This document shows, one piece after another, positions 53,728-62,651 of a stretch of DNA of 64,000 bases. Location: positions 4,233,327-4,297,326 of the forward strand of contig NZ_CP050191.1 of assembly GCF_011745145.1 (NCBI RefSeq), given 5' to 3'. The stretch is from Mycobacterium sp. DL440 (lineage in GTDB: Bacteria > Actinomycetota > Actinomycetes > Mycobacteriales > Mycobacteriaceae). Numbering within the stretch: position 1 is the stretch's first letter; each line of letters starts with the position of its first letter. Position numbers and translations under genes: made by a program. The notes beneath the pieces are model-generated. The model ran no database searches. It was not told the origin of the DNA and was given only the letters and a program-made list of their open reading frames with translations.

Positions 53728-54939
53728 TTAGACGCGCTCGATGATGGTGGCCACGCCCATGCCGCCGCCGATACACAGCGTGATCAGGGCACGCCGAGCG
53801 CCACGACGCTCGAGCTCGTCGACCATGGTTCCGGTGATCATGGCGCCGGTGGCGCCCAGCGGGTGGCCCATCGCGATGGCGCCACCGTTGACGTTGAGCT
53901 TCTCGTCCGGGATGTTGAGGTCCTTCTGGAACTTCAGGACGACGGAGGCGAAGGCCTCGTTGAGCTCGAACAGATCGATGTCATCGACGGTCAGGCCGGC
54001 CCGGTCGAGCACCTTTTTGGTGGCCGGGGTCGGGCCGGTGAGCATGATGACCGGGTCGGCACCGCTGGTGGCGGTGGCCACGATGCGCGCCCGCGGGGTG
54101 AGATTTTGTGCACTCCCCACCTTTTCTGAACCGATCAGCAGCAGGCCGGCACCGTCGACGATGCCCGAGCTGTTGCCACCGGTGTGGACGTGGTTGATCT
54201 TCTCGACGTAGTGGTACTTCTGCAGCGCCACGTCGTCGAAGCCGCCCATCGCGCCGACACCGTCGAACGCGGTCTTGAGCTTGCCCAGGCTCTCCACGGT
54301 AGAGCCGGGACGCATGTGCTCATCGTTGTCGAGGACGACGAGGCCGTTCTGGTCGCGGACCGGGACGACGGACTTCGCGAAGTAACCGCCGGACCAGGCC
54401 GCCGCAGCACGCTCCTGCGACCGGGCCGCGTAGGCGTCGACGTCCTCGCGGGAGAAGCCCTCGATGGTGGCGATCAGGTCGGCACCGATGCCCTGCGGCA
54501 CGAAGCCGATGCGGTAGTTGGTCTCCGGGTCAGAAGCCCAGGCGCCGCCGTCGGAACCCATCGGAACGCGGCTCATCGACTCGACACCACCGGCCAGGAC
54601 CAGGTCGTCCCAGCCGGAGCGGACCTTCTGGGCAGCCAGGTTGACGGCCTCGAGGCCCGAGGCGCAGAAGCGGTTGAGCTGGAAACCACCGGTGGTTTCC
54701 GGCAGCTTGGCCACCAGGCCGGCGGTACGGGCGATGTCGCCACCCTGATCGCCGACCGGGGACACCACGCCCAAGATGACGTCGCTGATCAGCGTCTCGT
54801 CCAGGTCGGGGTACCGGCTGCGGATCTCCTGGATCAGGCCGACAACCAGGTTGACCGGCTTGATCTCGTTGAGTGCGCCGCCGCGCTGCTTGCCACGGGG
54901 CGTGCGGATCGCCTCGTAGATGAAGGCTTCTTCGGACAT
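53728..54939 (-). CDS. fadA: 3-ketoacyl-CoA thiolase FadA
   Basis: The 403-residue beta subunit of the trifunctional enzyme cleaves 3-ketoacyl-CoA. All catalytic elements are present: C92 in [12 protein letters not shown]359 in [10 protein letters not shown] and C389 in LCIGGGMG. The length equals Rv0859. It is the first gene of the fadAB operon. No regulator lies adjacent; the 170-bp upstream gap to the MFS gene shows only the GC-rich run after 54950 and likely contains the promoter. Confidence 0.95.
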   Translation of the reverse strand: MSEEAFIYEAIRTPRGKQRGGALNEIKPVNLVVGLIQEIRSRYPDLDETLISDVILGVVSPVGDQGGDIARTAGLVAKLPETTGGFQLNRFCASGLEAVNLAAQKVRSGWDDLVLAGGVESMSRVPMGSDGGAWASDPETNYRIGFVPQGIGADLIATIEGFSREDVDAYAARSQERAAAAWSGGYFAKSVVPVRDQNGLVVLDNDEHMRPGSTVESLGKLKTAFDGVGAMGGFDDVALQKYHYVEKINHVHTGGNSSGIVDGAGLLLIGSEKVGSAQNLTPRARIVATATSGADPVIMLTGPTPATKKVLDRAGLTVDDIDLFELNEAFASVVLKFQKDLNIPDEKLNVNGGAIAMGHPLGATGAMITGTMVDELERRGARRALITLCIGGGMGVATIIERV

Positions 54940-55109
54940 GTCTGCTCCCCTGCCGTATCGGCGTCCAGGTTCAGGTCGGGTTGTGGAACCGCCCAGCGAA
55001 TGTGGGCAGTCCTCTGAACGGCAGCGTATCAGCCTCGCCCAACCCGTTGGTTGGGCCTGTGCTCAGCATCTCGCTTCCGCCGCAACGCGAGTGTGGCCAC
55101 TGGAAGCCG

Positions 55110-56747
55110 TCAGACCGGTTCCGGCGCGGCTGCGTGCGTAACGTCCGGGGCGACGGTTTCGCCGCGGATGAACGCCGTGGCGATCAGCCCGAGCACGATG
55201 ACGCCTGCCGCGATGTACCCGACCATGGAGACACTGTGGGTCATCGCGTCGCGTGCGGCATCCGCCACCCACTGCGTCTGAGGCTGGGCGCCGAGGCCCC
55301 TGATCGCAGCGCCGGCACTGTTGGTGACGGCGTGCGCGAAGCCGTCGACCTGCTGCGGAGGCACTCCCGCCTCAGCGAGCGTGGCGTTCAACCGCGAGCT
55401 GAGCGCACTGAAGAAGGTTGTGGTCAGGACCGCGATGCCCAGCGCCGACCCGAGCTGACGGAATGCGCTCTGGATACCCGAGGCCTGTCCTGAGCTCCGC
55501 TCCGGAATGTCACCCAGCACGACATTGGTGACCTGCGCGGTCGCGAAACCGACACCGATGCCGTAGCAGAACAGCATCCCCGCGAGATGCCACCACGGGG
55601 CGTCGACCGCAGCAACGTAAGCCAGGCCGGCCAGCCCGACTGCCTCAAGCAACAGTCCCAGCCGCACCAGATCGAGGGGCGAGGCCTTCGCGGCCAACCC
55701 GAAGCTCGCGCCGCTGGCGACGAAGCTGCCGATGGCGATCGGCACCAGGGCCAGTCCGGCCTGCACGGCGCTGTAACCCAGGGTGAACTGCATCCACAGC
55801 GGGAGCACCGCCACGATGCCGAACTCGCCGACACCGATGATCAGCGTGGCGATGTTGCCGTTGCGAAATGATCCGATCGAGAACAACCGGACATCCATCA
55901 ACGCGCGACCCGGATCCGAGCCGCGAGCCAGAACCGTCTGGCGCACTGCGAAACCCACCAAGGCCGCGACTGCGAGAACAAGTGTCACCGCGACGGGCGA
56001 CGGGCCGCCGGCCCAGGTGAAACCGAACACCGTCAACGGCTCCTGCACCGTCAGCCATCCGTACCTGCGGCCCTCGATCAGACCGAACGCGAGAAAGCCC
56101 AGACCGACGATCGACAACAATGCCCCGAACACGTCCACCCGGCCGGCAACCTTGGGTGAGCGATCCAGGAATACCAGGGACGCCACGAAGATGAGACAGG
56201 CCAGGGGAATGTTGATGCCGAAGGCCCACCGCCACGAAACGTGCTCCGACAACCAGCCGCCCAGCAGCGGACCCAAGGCTGCCGCGGCCCCGATCGTGGA
56301 ACCCCATACGGCAAACGCCTGGCCGCGGGCCTTTCCGGTGAAGGAGGCGTTCAACAGGGACAACGAGGTCGGCAGGATCATCGCCGCGCCCGCACCCTGG
56401 ACGAAGCGCGCGACGATCAGCAGCTCGCCGGTGGACGCCAGACCGGCCAGCAGACTCGACGCACCGAAAACCACAACGCCGGTGAGGAAGATGCGGCGGG
56501 CACCGACGATGTCGGCGATGCGACCGACCAGGAGCAGCAGCGCCGCCAAGATGATTGCGTATGACTCCTGAATCCATTGGGCCTGAACAGAACTGACGTT
56601 CAGGTCCGCGATGATCGACGGGACGATGACGTTGACGATGGTGGTGTCGACCACGATCAACGCCACTCCCAACGCGATCGCGATCAAACCGAGCCAGCGC
56701 CGCGTGGACGTGGAAATATTCAATGGACTAGACCCGCTGCAGCTCAA
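55110..56747 (-). CDS. MFS drug-efflux transporter, DHA2 (14-TMS) type
   Basis: A 545-residue multidrug transporter with about 14 helices. DHA2 landmarks are IVVDTTIVNVIVPSIIADL (about 31-49), GRIADIVGARRIFLTG (about 75-90) and the motif C region FAVWGSTIGAAAALGPLLGG. It starts at TTG 56747, which overlaps the nitroreductase gene by 20 bp; a TTG at 56723 would leave a 4-bp gap. It follows the Ddn-like gene in an operon controlled by the divergent MarR. Exported substrates are unknown; a toxic or nitro-aromatic compound would fit. Confidence 0.86.
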   Translation of the reverse strand: MSCSGSSPLNISTSTRRWLGLIAIALGVALIVVDTTIVNVIVPSIIADLNVSSVQAQWIQESYAIILAALLLLVGRIADIVGARRIFLTGVVVFGASSLLAGLASTGELLIVARFVQGAGAAMILPTSLSLLNASFTGKARGQAFAVWGSTIGAAAALGPLLGGWLSEHVSWRWAFGINIPLACLIFVASLVFLDRSPKVAGRVDVFGALLSIVGLGFLAFGLIEGRRYGWLTVQEPLTVFGFTWAGGPSPVAVTLVLAVAALVGFAVRQTVLARGSDPGRALMDVRLFSIGSFRNGNIATLIIGVGEFGIVAVLPLWMQFTLGYSAVQAGLALVPIAIGSFVASGASFGLAAKASPLDLVRLGLLLEAVGLAGLAYVAAVDAPWWHLAGMLFCYGIGVGFATAQVTNVVLGDIPERSSGQASGIQSAFRQLGSALGIAVLTTTFFSALSSRLNATLAEAGVPPQQVDGFAHAVTNSAGAAIRGLGAQPQTQWVADAARDAMTHSVSMVGYIAAGVIVLGLIATAFIRGETVAPDVTHAAAPEPV

Positions 56748-57192
56748 ACAGCGGAATCGCCCGGGTGGTCTTCGCCTGGTATTCGGCGTACGTGGGCTCC
56801 ATGGCGGCGACTGTCGGGAAGGTTGCCTCGCGTTCGGCGTCCGGCAGTTCCCGCGCGACGACGTCGCGGGAATCCGTGCCTACCTCGATGCGCGCTTGCG
56901 GGTTGGCCCGCAGGTTGTGCACCCAGGCCGGGTCGATGTCAGCACCGGCCAGGGAACCGACAATGAGGAGCTTCCCGTCGATCCGCACCGGGGTCAGCAC
57001 AACCGTCCGTGGCTGACCCGTCCTGGCGCCTTTTGTCGTGAGCAAGATCAGGTCGGCGCCTTCGAACGGACCGCCCACCTTGCCATCGTTGGCGCGGAAC
57101 TCGTCGATGACGGACTTGTTGAACGCCTTGATCGTTTGGGCGTCGGGGAGCTGGTCAGCCATGTAATCCCCGTCGTAGTGCGGATCCGGCAC
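56728..57192 (-). CDS. Ddn-like F420-dependent nitroreductase family protein
   Basis: The 154-residue split-barrel protein matches the Ddn/Rv3547 family (also called deazaflavin-dependent nitroreductase). Landmarks are KAFNKSVIDEFRANDGKVGG, LILLTTKGARTGQPRTVVLT and the F420-contacting NLRANPQARIEVG then YAEYQAKTTRAIPLFELQR. It probably reduces quinones or nitro-aromatics with F420H2. It starts with GTG 57192 after a strong GGAGG; M11 is an alternative. It is first in an operon with the MFS gene and divergent from a MarR. Confidence 0.86.
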   Translation of the reverse strand: MPDPHYDGDYMADQLPDAQTIKAFNKSVIDEFRANDGKVGGPFEGADLILLTTKGARTGQPRTVVLTPVRIDGKLLIVGSLAGADIDPAWVHNLRANPQARIEVGTDSRDVVARELPDAEREATFPTVAAMEPTYAEYQAKTTRAIPLFELQRV

Positions 57193-57206
57193 CTTTGATA
57201 AACCTC

Positions 57207-57229
57207 CATAATCAAGTTACTTTATTATG
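57207..57229. promoter_or_regulatory. MarR-type operator in the Ddn/MarR divergent region
   Basis: CATAAT (57207-57212) and ATTATG (57224-57229) are inverted arms with an 11-bp spacer, in an AT-rich island of about 45 bp. It lies between the GTG of the Ddn-like gene and the MarR gene and overlaps the region with the GGAGG on the minus strand. A MarR dimer site is likely. Confidence 0.55.
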
Positions 57230-57300
57230 AAGATATCTAGCGGGCGGTAGGTTGTCAAAGCCGCCGGGCACACAACGACAGAGGCAGGTGAGCGATAACC

Positions 57301-57795
57301 ATGGACGATCCGACCGCCGCGGACGTCGCCGAACAACGCGTTCGCCTGATGGAAGAGCTCAGGATCTACGGCTCGACGTACAACCAGTTCAGCCGGCTGT
57401 TCGCGAGCTGGCTCGGGCTGTACTCCACTGACGCCGAGGCACTCCTGGAGATCGTCTACGCCGAGGACCACGGCGCCCCACTGTCGCCGGCCCGTCTGGC
57501 CACCCGCATCGGGTTGTCGTCAGGTGCCACCACCTCGCTGCTCAACCGCCTCGAGGACGCCGGGCATGTGGTGCGCAGCCGGGAAAGCAGCGATCGACGC
57601 ATCGTCACCCTGCGAAGCGGTCAGCAGGTCCACGACCGCGCGGACGAATTCTTCGCGACGCTGGCCCAGCAGTTCGACAAGACGATGTCGCGCTATCCGC
57701 CTGAACTGCTCAAGAGTTTCGAGTCCTTGGTGATCGATCTGCACACCACCATGGCTGCCCACCTCTCCGAACGCAGCGAGGAGCCTGGCACCTGA
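57301..57795 (+). CDS. MarR-family regulator (divergent from Ddn/MFS operon)
   Basis: A 164-residue MarR protein. The winged helix has LATRIGLSSGATTSLLNRLE (about 67-86) and the wing VVRSRESSDRRIVTLRSGQQ. It is transcribed away from the Ddn-like and MFS genes, with a palindromic site in the shared 108-bp gap, so it should control them. ATG 57301 is used; the Shine-Dalgarno is weak. The ligand is unknown. It converges with the old yellow enzyme gene, with 13 bp between stops. Confidence 0.88.
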   Translation: MDDPTAADVAEQRVRLMEELRIYGSTYNQFSRLFASWLGLYSTDAEALLEIVYAEDHGAPLSPARLATRIGLSSGATTSLLNRLEDAGHVVRSRESSDRRIVTLRSGQQVHDRADEFFATLAQQFDKTMSRYPPELLKSFESLVIDLHTTMAAHLSERSEEPGT

Positions 57796-57808
57796 CCAGA
57801 ACCCCGCG

Positions 57809-58915
57809 TCAGGCCGAGCGGGGCTCCTCGATGGCCATCAGCGTCGGGTAGTCGGTGTAGCCGATCGGCCCCGGCGCATAGAAGGTCGACACGTCGGGCT
57901 CGTTGAGTTCGGCACCCAGGATCAGCCGGTCGATCAGGTCCGGGTTGGCCAGGAATGCCCGCCCCACCGCGGCTGCGCTGATCGCGCCCCACTCCGCATA
58001 GCCCTCCAGCGCAGAGAAGTCGGTGCCGGTGCCGCGCCCGGTGTTGAGGACGAACACCCCCGACCACAAGGCGCGGATGACGCCGAAGACGTGTTCAGCC
58101 GGGTCGATGAGCACGTGCAGGTAGGCCAGGCCCAGCGGGGCAATCCGCGCCAGCAATGCCTCATAGGTGGCGACGGTGTCGTTTTCCCGCATGTCACCGG
58201 CGGTATTTCCGGGTGAGATGCGCAACCCGACGCGGCCCGCGCCGAGCTCGTCGACGACGGCCTCGACCACCTCGGCGGTCAGCCGGGCCCGGTTCTCCGG
58301 CGACCCGCCGTAAGCGTCGGTGCGCTGGTTGACCACATCGGAGGCGAACTGGTGCAGCAGGTAGCCGTTGGCGCCGTGGATCTCCACGCCGTCCATACCG
58401 GCGTCGATTGCCCGGCGCGCGGCGGCGCGGAACTGCTCGACGATCACCGGGATCTCAGCGGTGTCGAGTGCCCGCGGTGTCTGCAGCGGCTTCTTGCCGG
58501 TCGGCGTGTGGGTGACCAGCTCGGCGGCGATCGCCGACGGCGCGACGGGTTCGAACCCGCTGATGTCGGGGTGGGCCATCCGGCCGACGTGCCACAACTG
58601 AACGAACATCTTGCCGCCGGCACCATGCACCGAATCCGCGATCTCGGCCCAGCCGTACTGATGGCGGTCGGTGTAGATGCCCGGGGTGTTCAGGTAGGCG
58701 CCGTTGGCGGTCTCGGCCACAGCGGTGGCCTCACTGATGATCACGCCGGCACCGGCACGTTGCGAGTAGTACTGGGCCGCCAGCGGCGACGGGGTGCCGT
58801 CAGCGTCGGCACGCGAACGCGTCAGCGGTGCCATGAACAGACGGTTGGTGGCGGCGGTGTCGCCGACCTGGATCGGCTGAAGCAGTGCGGCATCGGCGTT
58901 CAGTTTGTAGCTCAC
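57809..58915 (-). CDS. Old yellow enzyme (N-ethylmaleimide reductase type)
   Basis: A 368-residue FMN TIM-barrel enzyme that reduces electrophilic alkenes and possibly nitro compounds. Landmarks are LFMAPLTRSRADADGTPSPL, FVQLWHVGRMAHPDISG, the catalytic HGANGYLLHQF (His/Asn pair), the YGGSPENRARLTAEVVEAV loop and the end EWGAISAAAVGRAFLANPDL for FMN phosphate. It sits at the end of a region with other reductases. It is divergent from dapC with 55 bp between starts. Confidence 0.93.
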   Translation of the reverse strand: MSYKLNADAALLQPIQVGDTAATNRLFMAPLTRSRADADGTPSPLAAQYYSQRAGAGVIISEATAVAETANGAYLNTPGIYTDRHQYGWAEIADSVHGAGGKMFVQLWHVGRMAHPDISGFEPVAPSAIAAELVTHTPTGKKPLQTPRALDTAEIPVIVEQFRAAARRAIDAGMDGVEIHGANGYLLHQFASDVVNQRTDAYGGSPENRARLTAEVVEAVVDELGAGRVGLRISPGNTAGDMRENDTVATYEALLARIAPLGLAYLHVLIDPAEHVFGVIRALWSGVFVLNTGRGTGTDFSALEGYAEWGAISAAAVGRAFLANPDLIDRLILGAELNEPDVSTFYAPGPIGYTDYPTLMAIEEPRSA

Positions 58916-58970
58916 GCCGGTCTAAAGCGCCCGGGGCATCCGGATCATTCCCGCATTAGCCTCTAGCAAC

Positions 58971-60137
58971 ATGACTGTCACACGGCTGCGGCCCTTCGCC
59001 GTCACGATCTTCGCGGAGATGTCTGCGCTGGCCAGCCGCCTCGGCGCGGTCAACCTGGGCCAGGGTTTCCCGGACGAGGACGGCCCGGCCGCGATGCTCA
59101 AAGTGGCGCAGAACGCGATCGCCGAAGGCCACAACCAGTACCCGCCGGGCCTCGGCATCCCCGAGTTGCGCGCCGCGATCGCCGCGCAGCGCAAACGCCA
59201 CTTCGGCATCGACTACGACCCAGACACCGAGGTGCTGGTGACCGTCGGCGCCACCGAGGCAATCGCCGCATCGGTCCTCGGCCTGGTCGAGCCGGGCTCG
59301 GAGGTCCTGGTGATCGAGCCGTTCTACGACTCGTATTCCCCCGTGATCGCGATGGCCGGGTGTGTGCGCACTGCCGTGCCTCTGATCGCCGATGGCGCCG
59401 GCTTCGGGATCGACATACAAGGTCTCCGTGCTGCCGTGACACCCAAGACCCGCGCGCTGATCCTCAACTCCCCGCACAATCCCACCGGCGCTGTCGCTTC
59501 CGATGCCGAGTTGCGCGCCGTCGCCACGCTGGCCATCGAACATGACCTGCTGGTGATCACCGATGAGGTGTATGAGCAGTTGGTGTTCGGCGTCGAGCAC
59601 CTGCCGCTGGCCGGCTATCCCGGTATGGCCGAGCGCACCGTGACCATTTCCAGCGCGGCCAAGATGTTCAACGTCACCGGCTGGAAGATCGGCTGGGCCT
59701 GTGGGCCTGCCGACCTGATCGCCGGGGTGCGCGCCGCCAAGCAATACCTGAGCTATGTGGGCGGAGGCCCGTTCCAGCCCGCGGTGGCCCACGCGCTCAA
59801 CCGCGAGGATGGCTGGGTGGCCGACCTGCGAGAGTCGTTCCAGGCCAAGCGGGATCGGCTGGGTAACGCACTGGCCGACATCGGGTTCGAGGTGCACGAC
59901 AGCCACGGCACCTATTTCCTGTGCGCCGACCCACGGCCACTGGGCTATTCGGACAGCGCGCAGTTCTGCGCCGAGCTGCCGCACAAGGCGGGGGTGGCGG
60001 CTATCCCGATGTCGGCGTTCTGCGATGCTGAGGCTCCGCACGCCGAACTGTGGAATCACTTGGTGCGCTTCGCCTTCTGTAAGCGCGACGACACCATGGA
60101 AGAGGCCATCCGTCGGCTCGGTGTGCTGCGGGCCTAG
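58971..60137 (+). CDS. dapC: N-succinyldiaminopimelate aminotransferase DapC
   Basis: A class I/II PLP aminotransferase of 388 residues for the succinylase branch of lysine and meso-diaminopimelate synthesis. It shows LGQGFPDEDGP at the start, the HNQYPPGLGIPELR substrate loop, HNPTGA (about 169-174), VITDEVYEQLVF and the PLP lysine K231 in SSAAKMFNVTGWKIGW. It matches Rv0858c in context next to fadAB. The end overlaps the convergent whiB stop by 4 bp. Confidence 0.9.
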   Translation: MTVTRLRPFAVTIFAEMSALASRLGAVNLGQGFPDEDGPAAMLKVAQNAIAEGHNQYPPGLGIPELRAAIAAQRKRHFGIDYDPDTEVLVTVGATEAIAASVLGLVEPGSEVLVIEPFYDSYSPVIAMAGCVRTAVPLIADGAGFGIDIQGLRAAVTPKTRALILNSPHNPTGAVASDAELRAVATLAIEHDLLVITDEVYEQLVFGVEHLPLAGYPGMAERTVTISSAAKMFNVTGWKIGWACGPADLIAGVRAAKQYLSYVGGGPFQPAVAHALNREDGWVADLRESFQAKRDRLGNALADIGFEVHDSHGTYFLCADPRPLGYSDSAQFCAELPHKAGVAAIPMSAFCDAEAPHAELWNHLVRFAFCKRDDTMEEAIRRLGVLRA

Positions 60138-60475
60138 CCTTCGTCGCTCAGCTTGATGGCGCGCTCACGGGCGGTCATCGCACCCCAGATGCCATAGGGC
60201 TCGGGAGCGGAGAGGGCATGCGCGCGGCACCGGTCCAGCACCGGACAGGCCCGGCAGATCGCCCTGGCCGCGTCCTCCCGCCTGCGCAGTGGGCGGCCTC
60301 GAACCTCCTCAGGGAAGAACACCTCAGCCGGATGGTCCCGACAGAGACCGTGCAGCTGCCAACTCCACTCATCGAGCGCGGGCGGCGGCAGGTTGCGGGG
60401 TGAGCGGTAGATCGGGATCGCTGGACGCGCAACGAGTTCCGGCGGCGACGCGCTGTCGAAAAGCGTGCGGGACAA
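60134..60475 (-). CDS. WhiB-family iron-sulfur regulator
   Basis: A 113-residue WhiB protein. Four cysteines fit the cluster pattern: one in LHGLCRDHPAEVFFPEEVRG, then CRAC and C in CRACPVLDRCRAHAL. The motif GIWGAMTARER replaces the usual G-V/I-W-G-G turn, followed by a basic tail. It should bind a 4Fe-4S cluster and act with a sigma factor. I choose TTG 60475 because AAAGGAG lies 8 bp upstream; a GTG at 60484 has no proper spacing and an ATG at 60553 would add 26 residues. Confidence 0.88.
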   Translation of the reverse strand: MSRTLFDSASPPELVARPAIPIYRSPRNLPPPALDEWSWQLHGLCRDHPAEVFFPEEVRGRPLRRREDAARAICRACPVLDRCRAHALSAPEPYGIWGAMTARERAIKLSDEG

Positions 60476-60655
60476 GGCGTTCACTCCTTTGAGGGAAGTG
60501 GTGTGTGGCCTGCCATGCTGCCAGCCCAGCCGGAGGCACCACGTTGTCACCATGTAAGGAATCGACCGCAGATCGCGACACTTTGCTGCCCAATTCCGGC
60601 ACGCTGAGGGCCATCGAGTGGTACGCCGGGGCTCCGCCCGGGGACTTCTGCGATT

Positions 60656-60673
60656 CGAGTAGTCCGATACTCG
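60656..60673. promoter_or_regulatory. Inverted repeat upstream of the lipoprotein gene
   Basis: CGAGTA (60656-60661) and TACTCG (60668-60673) flank GTCCGA, a perfect 6-bp-arm repeat 54 bp before the lipoprotein ATG. It could be a regulator site in the 251-bp gap shared with whiB. No regulator is identified for it. Confidence 0.35.
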
Positions 60674-60726
60674 CGCGCAACCTCAGCGAATTTGCCACCA
60701 TCGTAAAGACACTGGTGGGAGGTGGG

Positions 60727-61086
60727 ATGAAGCTCGGATCAACAACGCTTGGGCGGACTGCCGGGCTCACGGCGGTCGCCGCTTCGGTAGTGCTGACGGT
60801 GGCCTGTAGCGGGCAGCCCCACACCGAGGTGACGCCACAGGCGCCGACGAGCGCGAGTGCGTCGCTGCCGTCATCGACGTCGAGCAGCTCGGTGTCGAGC
60901 ACGCATTCGGACCCGACGACCACGGGCTACGGCACCGGTGGGTACACCCGCACGACGTCCTCGACCACGACGACGCTTCCAGTCCCGACCGAGACCACGA
61001 CATTGACTACGACGACGTTGCCGTCCCCAACCACGACCACGACCACGGCGCCGCCGGTCCCGTCCTCGCAGGCGCCACCGGCGTGA
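60727..61086 (+). CDS. Ser/Thr-rich lipoprotein
   Basis: A 119-residue secreted lipoprotein. The signal sequence (MKLGSTTLGRTAGLTAVAAS) leads to the lipobox LTVAC at about residue 27, giving an acylated Cys. The mature part is almost all Ser/Thr/Pro (SSTSSSSVSSTHS, TTTTLPSPTTTTTTAPP), a flexible, probably O-glycosylated stalk with no folded domain. GGAGGTGGG precedes the ATG. Its stop overlaps the GTG of the next gene, so both are made together. Confidence 0.82.
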   Translation: MKLGSTTLGRTAGLTAVAASVVLTVACSGQPHTEVTPQAPTSASASLPSSTSSSSVSSTHSDPTTTGYGTGGYTRTTSSTTTTLPVPTETTTLTTTTLPSPTTTTTTAPPVPSSQAPPA

Positions 61087-62651
61087 GCGACGACGCAAAG
61101 TCGCTCACCCAGTCCGCGGAGCGGTGGCTGAGCCTGGCGGCCCTGGTCGTGGCGCCGACTTCGTTGATCACCGGGTTGTGTTACTTCTTCGGCCTGCTCT
61201 TCATCCGGAACAAGTTGAAGTACTTCGGCGTGGATCCGTCGGCTCTCGGCTACACGTCGGCCGACTACGCCGTCACCACCGTGGGGCTGTTCTTCTTCGC
61301 AGCCCTGCGCGTACTGATCGTCCTCGCGGTGCTGGCAGTGCTCGCGGTGGCCATTCGGCACTGGGTGACCACCGGGCGCCGAATCACCTTGCTACGCACC
61401 ATCGCATGGTCGTTGGCGGGCTTGGGCGCGGTGGGCCTGGCGACCGTCGCGATCTGGCTGGCATCCGGGTACAGCCTGATCGACAAGGTCGTCAAAGGTG
61501 CCCCAGCCACGTACATGGCGGGCACGATCGCAGCCGCTATCGCGCTCCTCACCGCGGGCTACTGGGCGCTGGCCATCACCGGCGGCACCGGCGGGCCGGG
61601 CCGGCTACCCAAACTGGCCGAGCGGACCTTGCTCGCACTGGCGGTCACGGGCCTGGTGGTGGCGTTGTTCTGGGTCACCGACCTTTACGCCGTCGAGCAG
61701 GGCAAGGGCGACGGCGCATACACCGCAAGCAAATTGTGGGCTGCCGACGGCGATTACACGGCAGTGCAACTAGACACCACCGAGGCGCTGAACCTGCCGG
61801 GCACCCTGGTCAGGACGACGGTCCTCCCTGCCCAAGGGCTGCCGGCCCCACCGCTCTACCGCTACCAATGCCTGCGCGTCCTCGAAGCGCACGGTGGGCG
61901 CTATGTGCTTGTGCCGGCCAGATGGTCGCGCGAGCGTGGCTACGCCATTACCGTGACGCCCGATGCGACACACCGCATCACCGGAGTCGTGAACTCGACT
62001 CCCGTTGCGGCGGGACCCAATGTCGACCCGTTCTGGCAGTGCCCGGAGCTGGTTCGTACTTTCCAGCCGTCAGATCTCGAACCCATGCTGATCGGGCCCG
62101 AGGACGCACAGTCGATCGTCGGCGCCCTGGGCCTCACCGCAGGCAGCCCCGACACCGCTACCGACGCCGCATCTGCCACCGGCGATTCCGTCCCGCCGAA
62201 CGGTTGTGCGCCCGTTGGTGATCCATCTGCGGCCCCGGCAGCCCTACCGCCGTATCCGGCCGCTGTGCCGGCGACGCGAGAGCGCGAGATCATCGGCGTC
62301 GGCACTGGCGGCCGGATGTGGTTGCGGCAACGGGCCCTGACGTTCACCAACCCCGCCGAGGCCTCGGATTTCATGGCCCGCGTCCAGGATCACTGGGGCT
62401 ACTGCGTGGGCAAGACGGTCGCGGTGAACCGGCACGATGAGGCCCAGCCCCGCATTCTCGGCGCACCCGGACTACAGGAAGGCATTCTGTCCACGCCTGA
62501 TTCGGCATCGTCGAGCGCGACCCCGGACTGCACACAAGCCCTGGCCGCCAAGTCGAACATCGTCATCGCGGTCGATCTGTGCGGCGCGAAAGATCCTTCG
62601 CGCGCCGTCGCCGTCGCCTACGCGATGCGGGAGCGGATCCCCACCGACTAG
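61083..62651 (+). CDS. Multi-pass membrane protein with PknH-type extracytoplasmic sensor domain
   Basis: The 522-residue protein starts at GTG 61083, overlapping the lipoprotein stop. It has about five membrane helices between residues 18 and 200 (LAALVVAPTSLITGLCYFFG and later ones). After them a large extracytoplasmic part ends in a sensor-like domain (about 330-520). That part begins PSDLEPMLIGPEDAQSIVGA and has WGYCVGKTVAV, TPDCTQALAAKSNIVIAVDL and cysteines spaced as in the PknH sensor fold. No kinase or transporter motif is present. It may receive signals with the coupled lipoprotein. The stop overlaps the convergent LLM gene. Confidence 0.68.
   Translation: MSDDAKSLTQSAERWLSLAALVVAPTSLITGLCYFFGLLFIRNKLKYFGVDPSALGYTSADYAVTTVGLFFFAALRVLIVLAVLAVLAVAIRHWVTTGRRITLLRTIAWSLAGLGAVGLATVAIWLASGYSLIDKVVKGAPATYMAGTIAAAIALLTAGYWALAITGGTGGPGRLPKLAERTLLALAVTGLVVALFWVTDLYAVEQGKGDGAYTASKLWAADGDYTAVQLDTTEALNLPGTLVRTTVLPAQGLPAPPLYRYQCLRVLEAHGGRYVLVPARWSRERGYAITVTPDATHRITGVVNSTPVAAGPNVDPFWQCPELVRTFQPSDLEPMLIGPEDAQSIVGALGLTAGSPDTATDAASATGDSVPPNGCAPVGDPSAAPAALPPYPAAVPATREREIIGVGTGGRMWLRQRALTFTNPAEASDFMARVQDHWGYCVGKTVAVNRHDEAQPRILGAPGLQEGILSTPDSASSSATPDCTQALAAKSNIVIAVDLCGAKDPSRAVAVAYAMRERIPTD

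Noticed and set aside
52037..53731. A 564-residue plus-strand open frame across fadB
   Set aside because: It is antisense to a well-conserved FadB with every catalytic motif; its composition is Arg/Gly/Leu noise.
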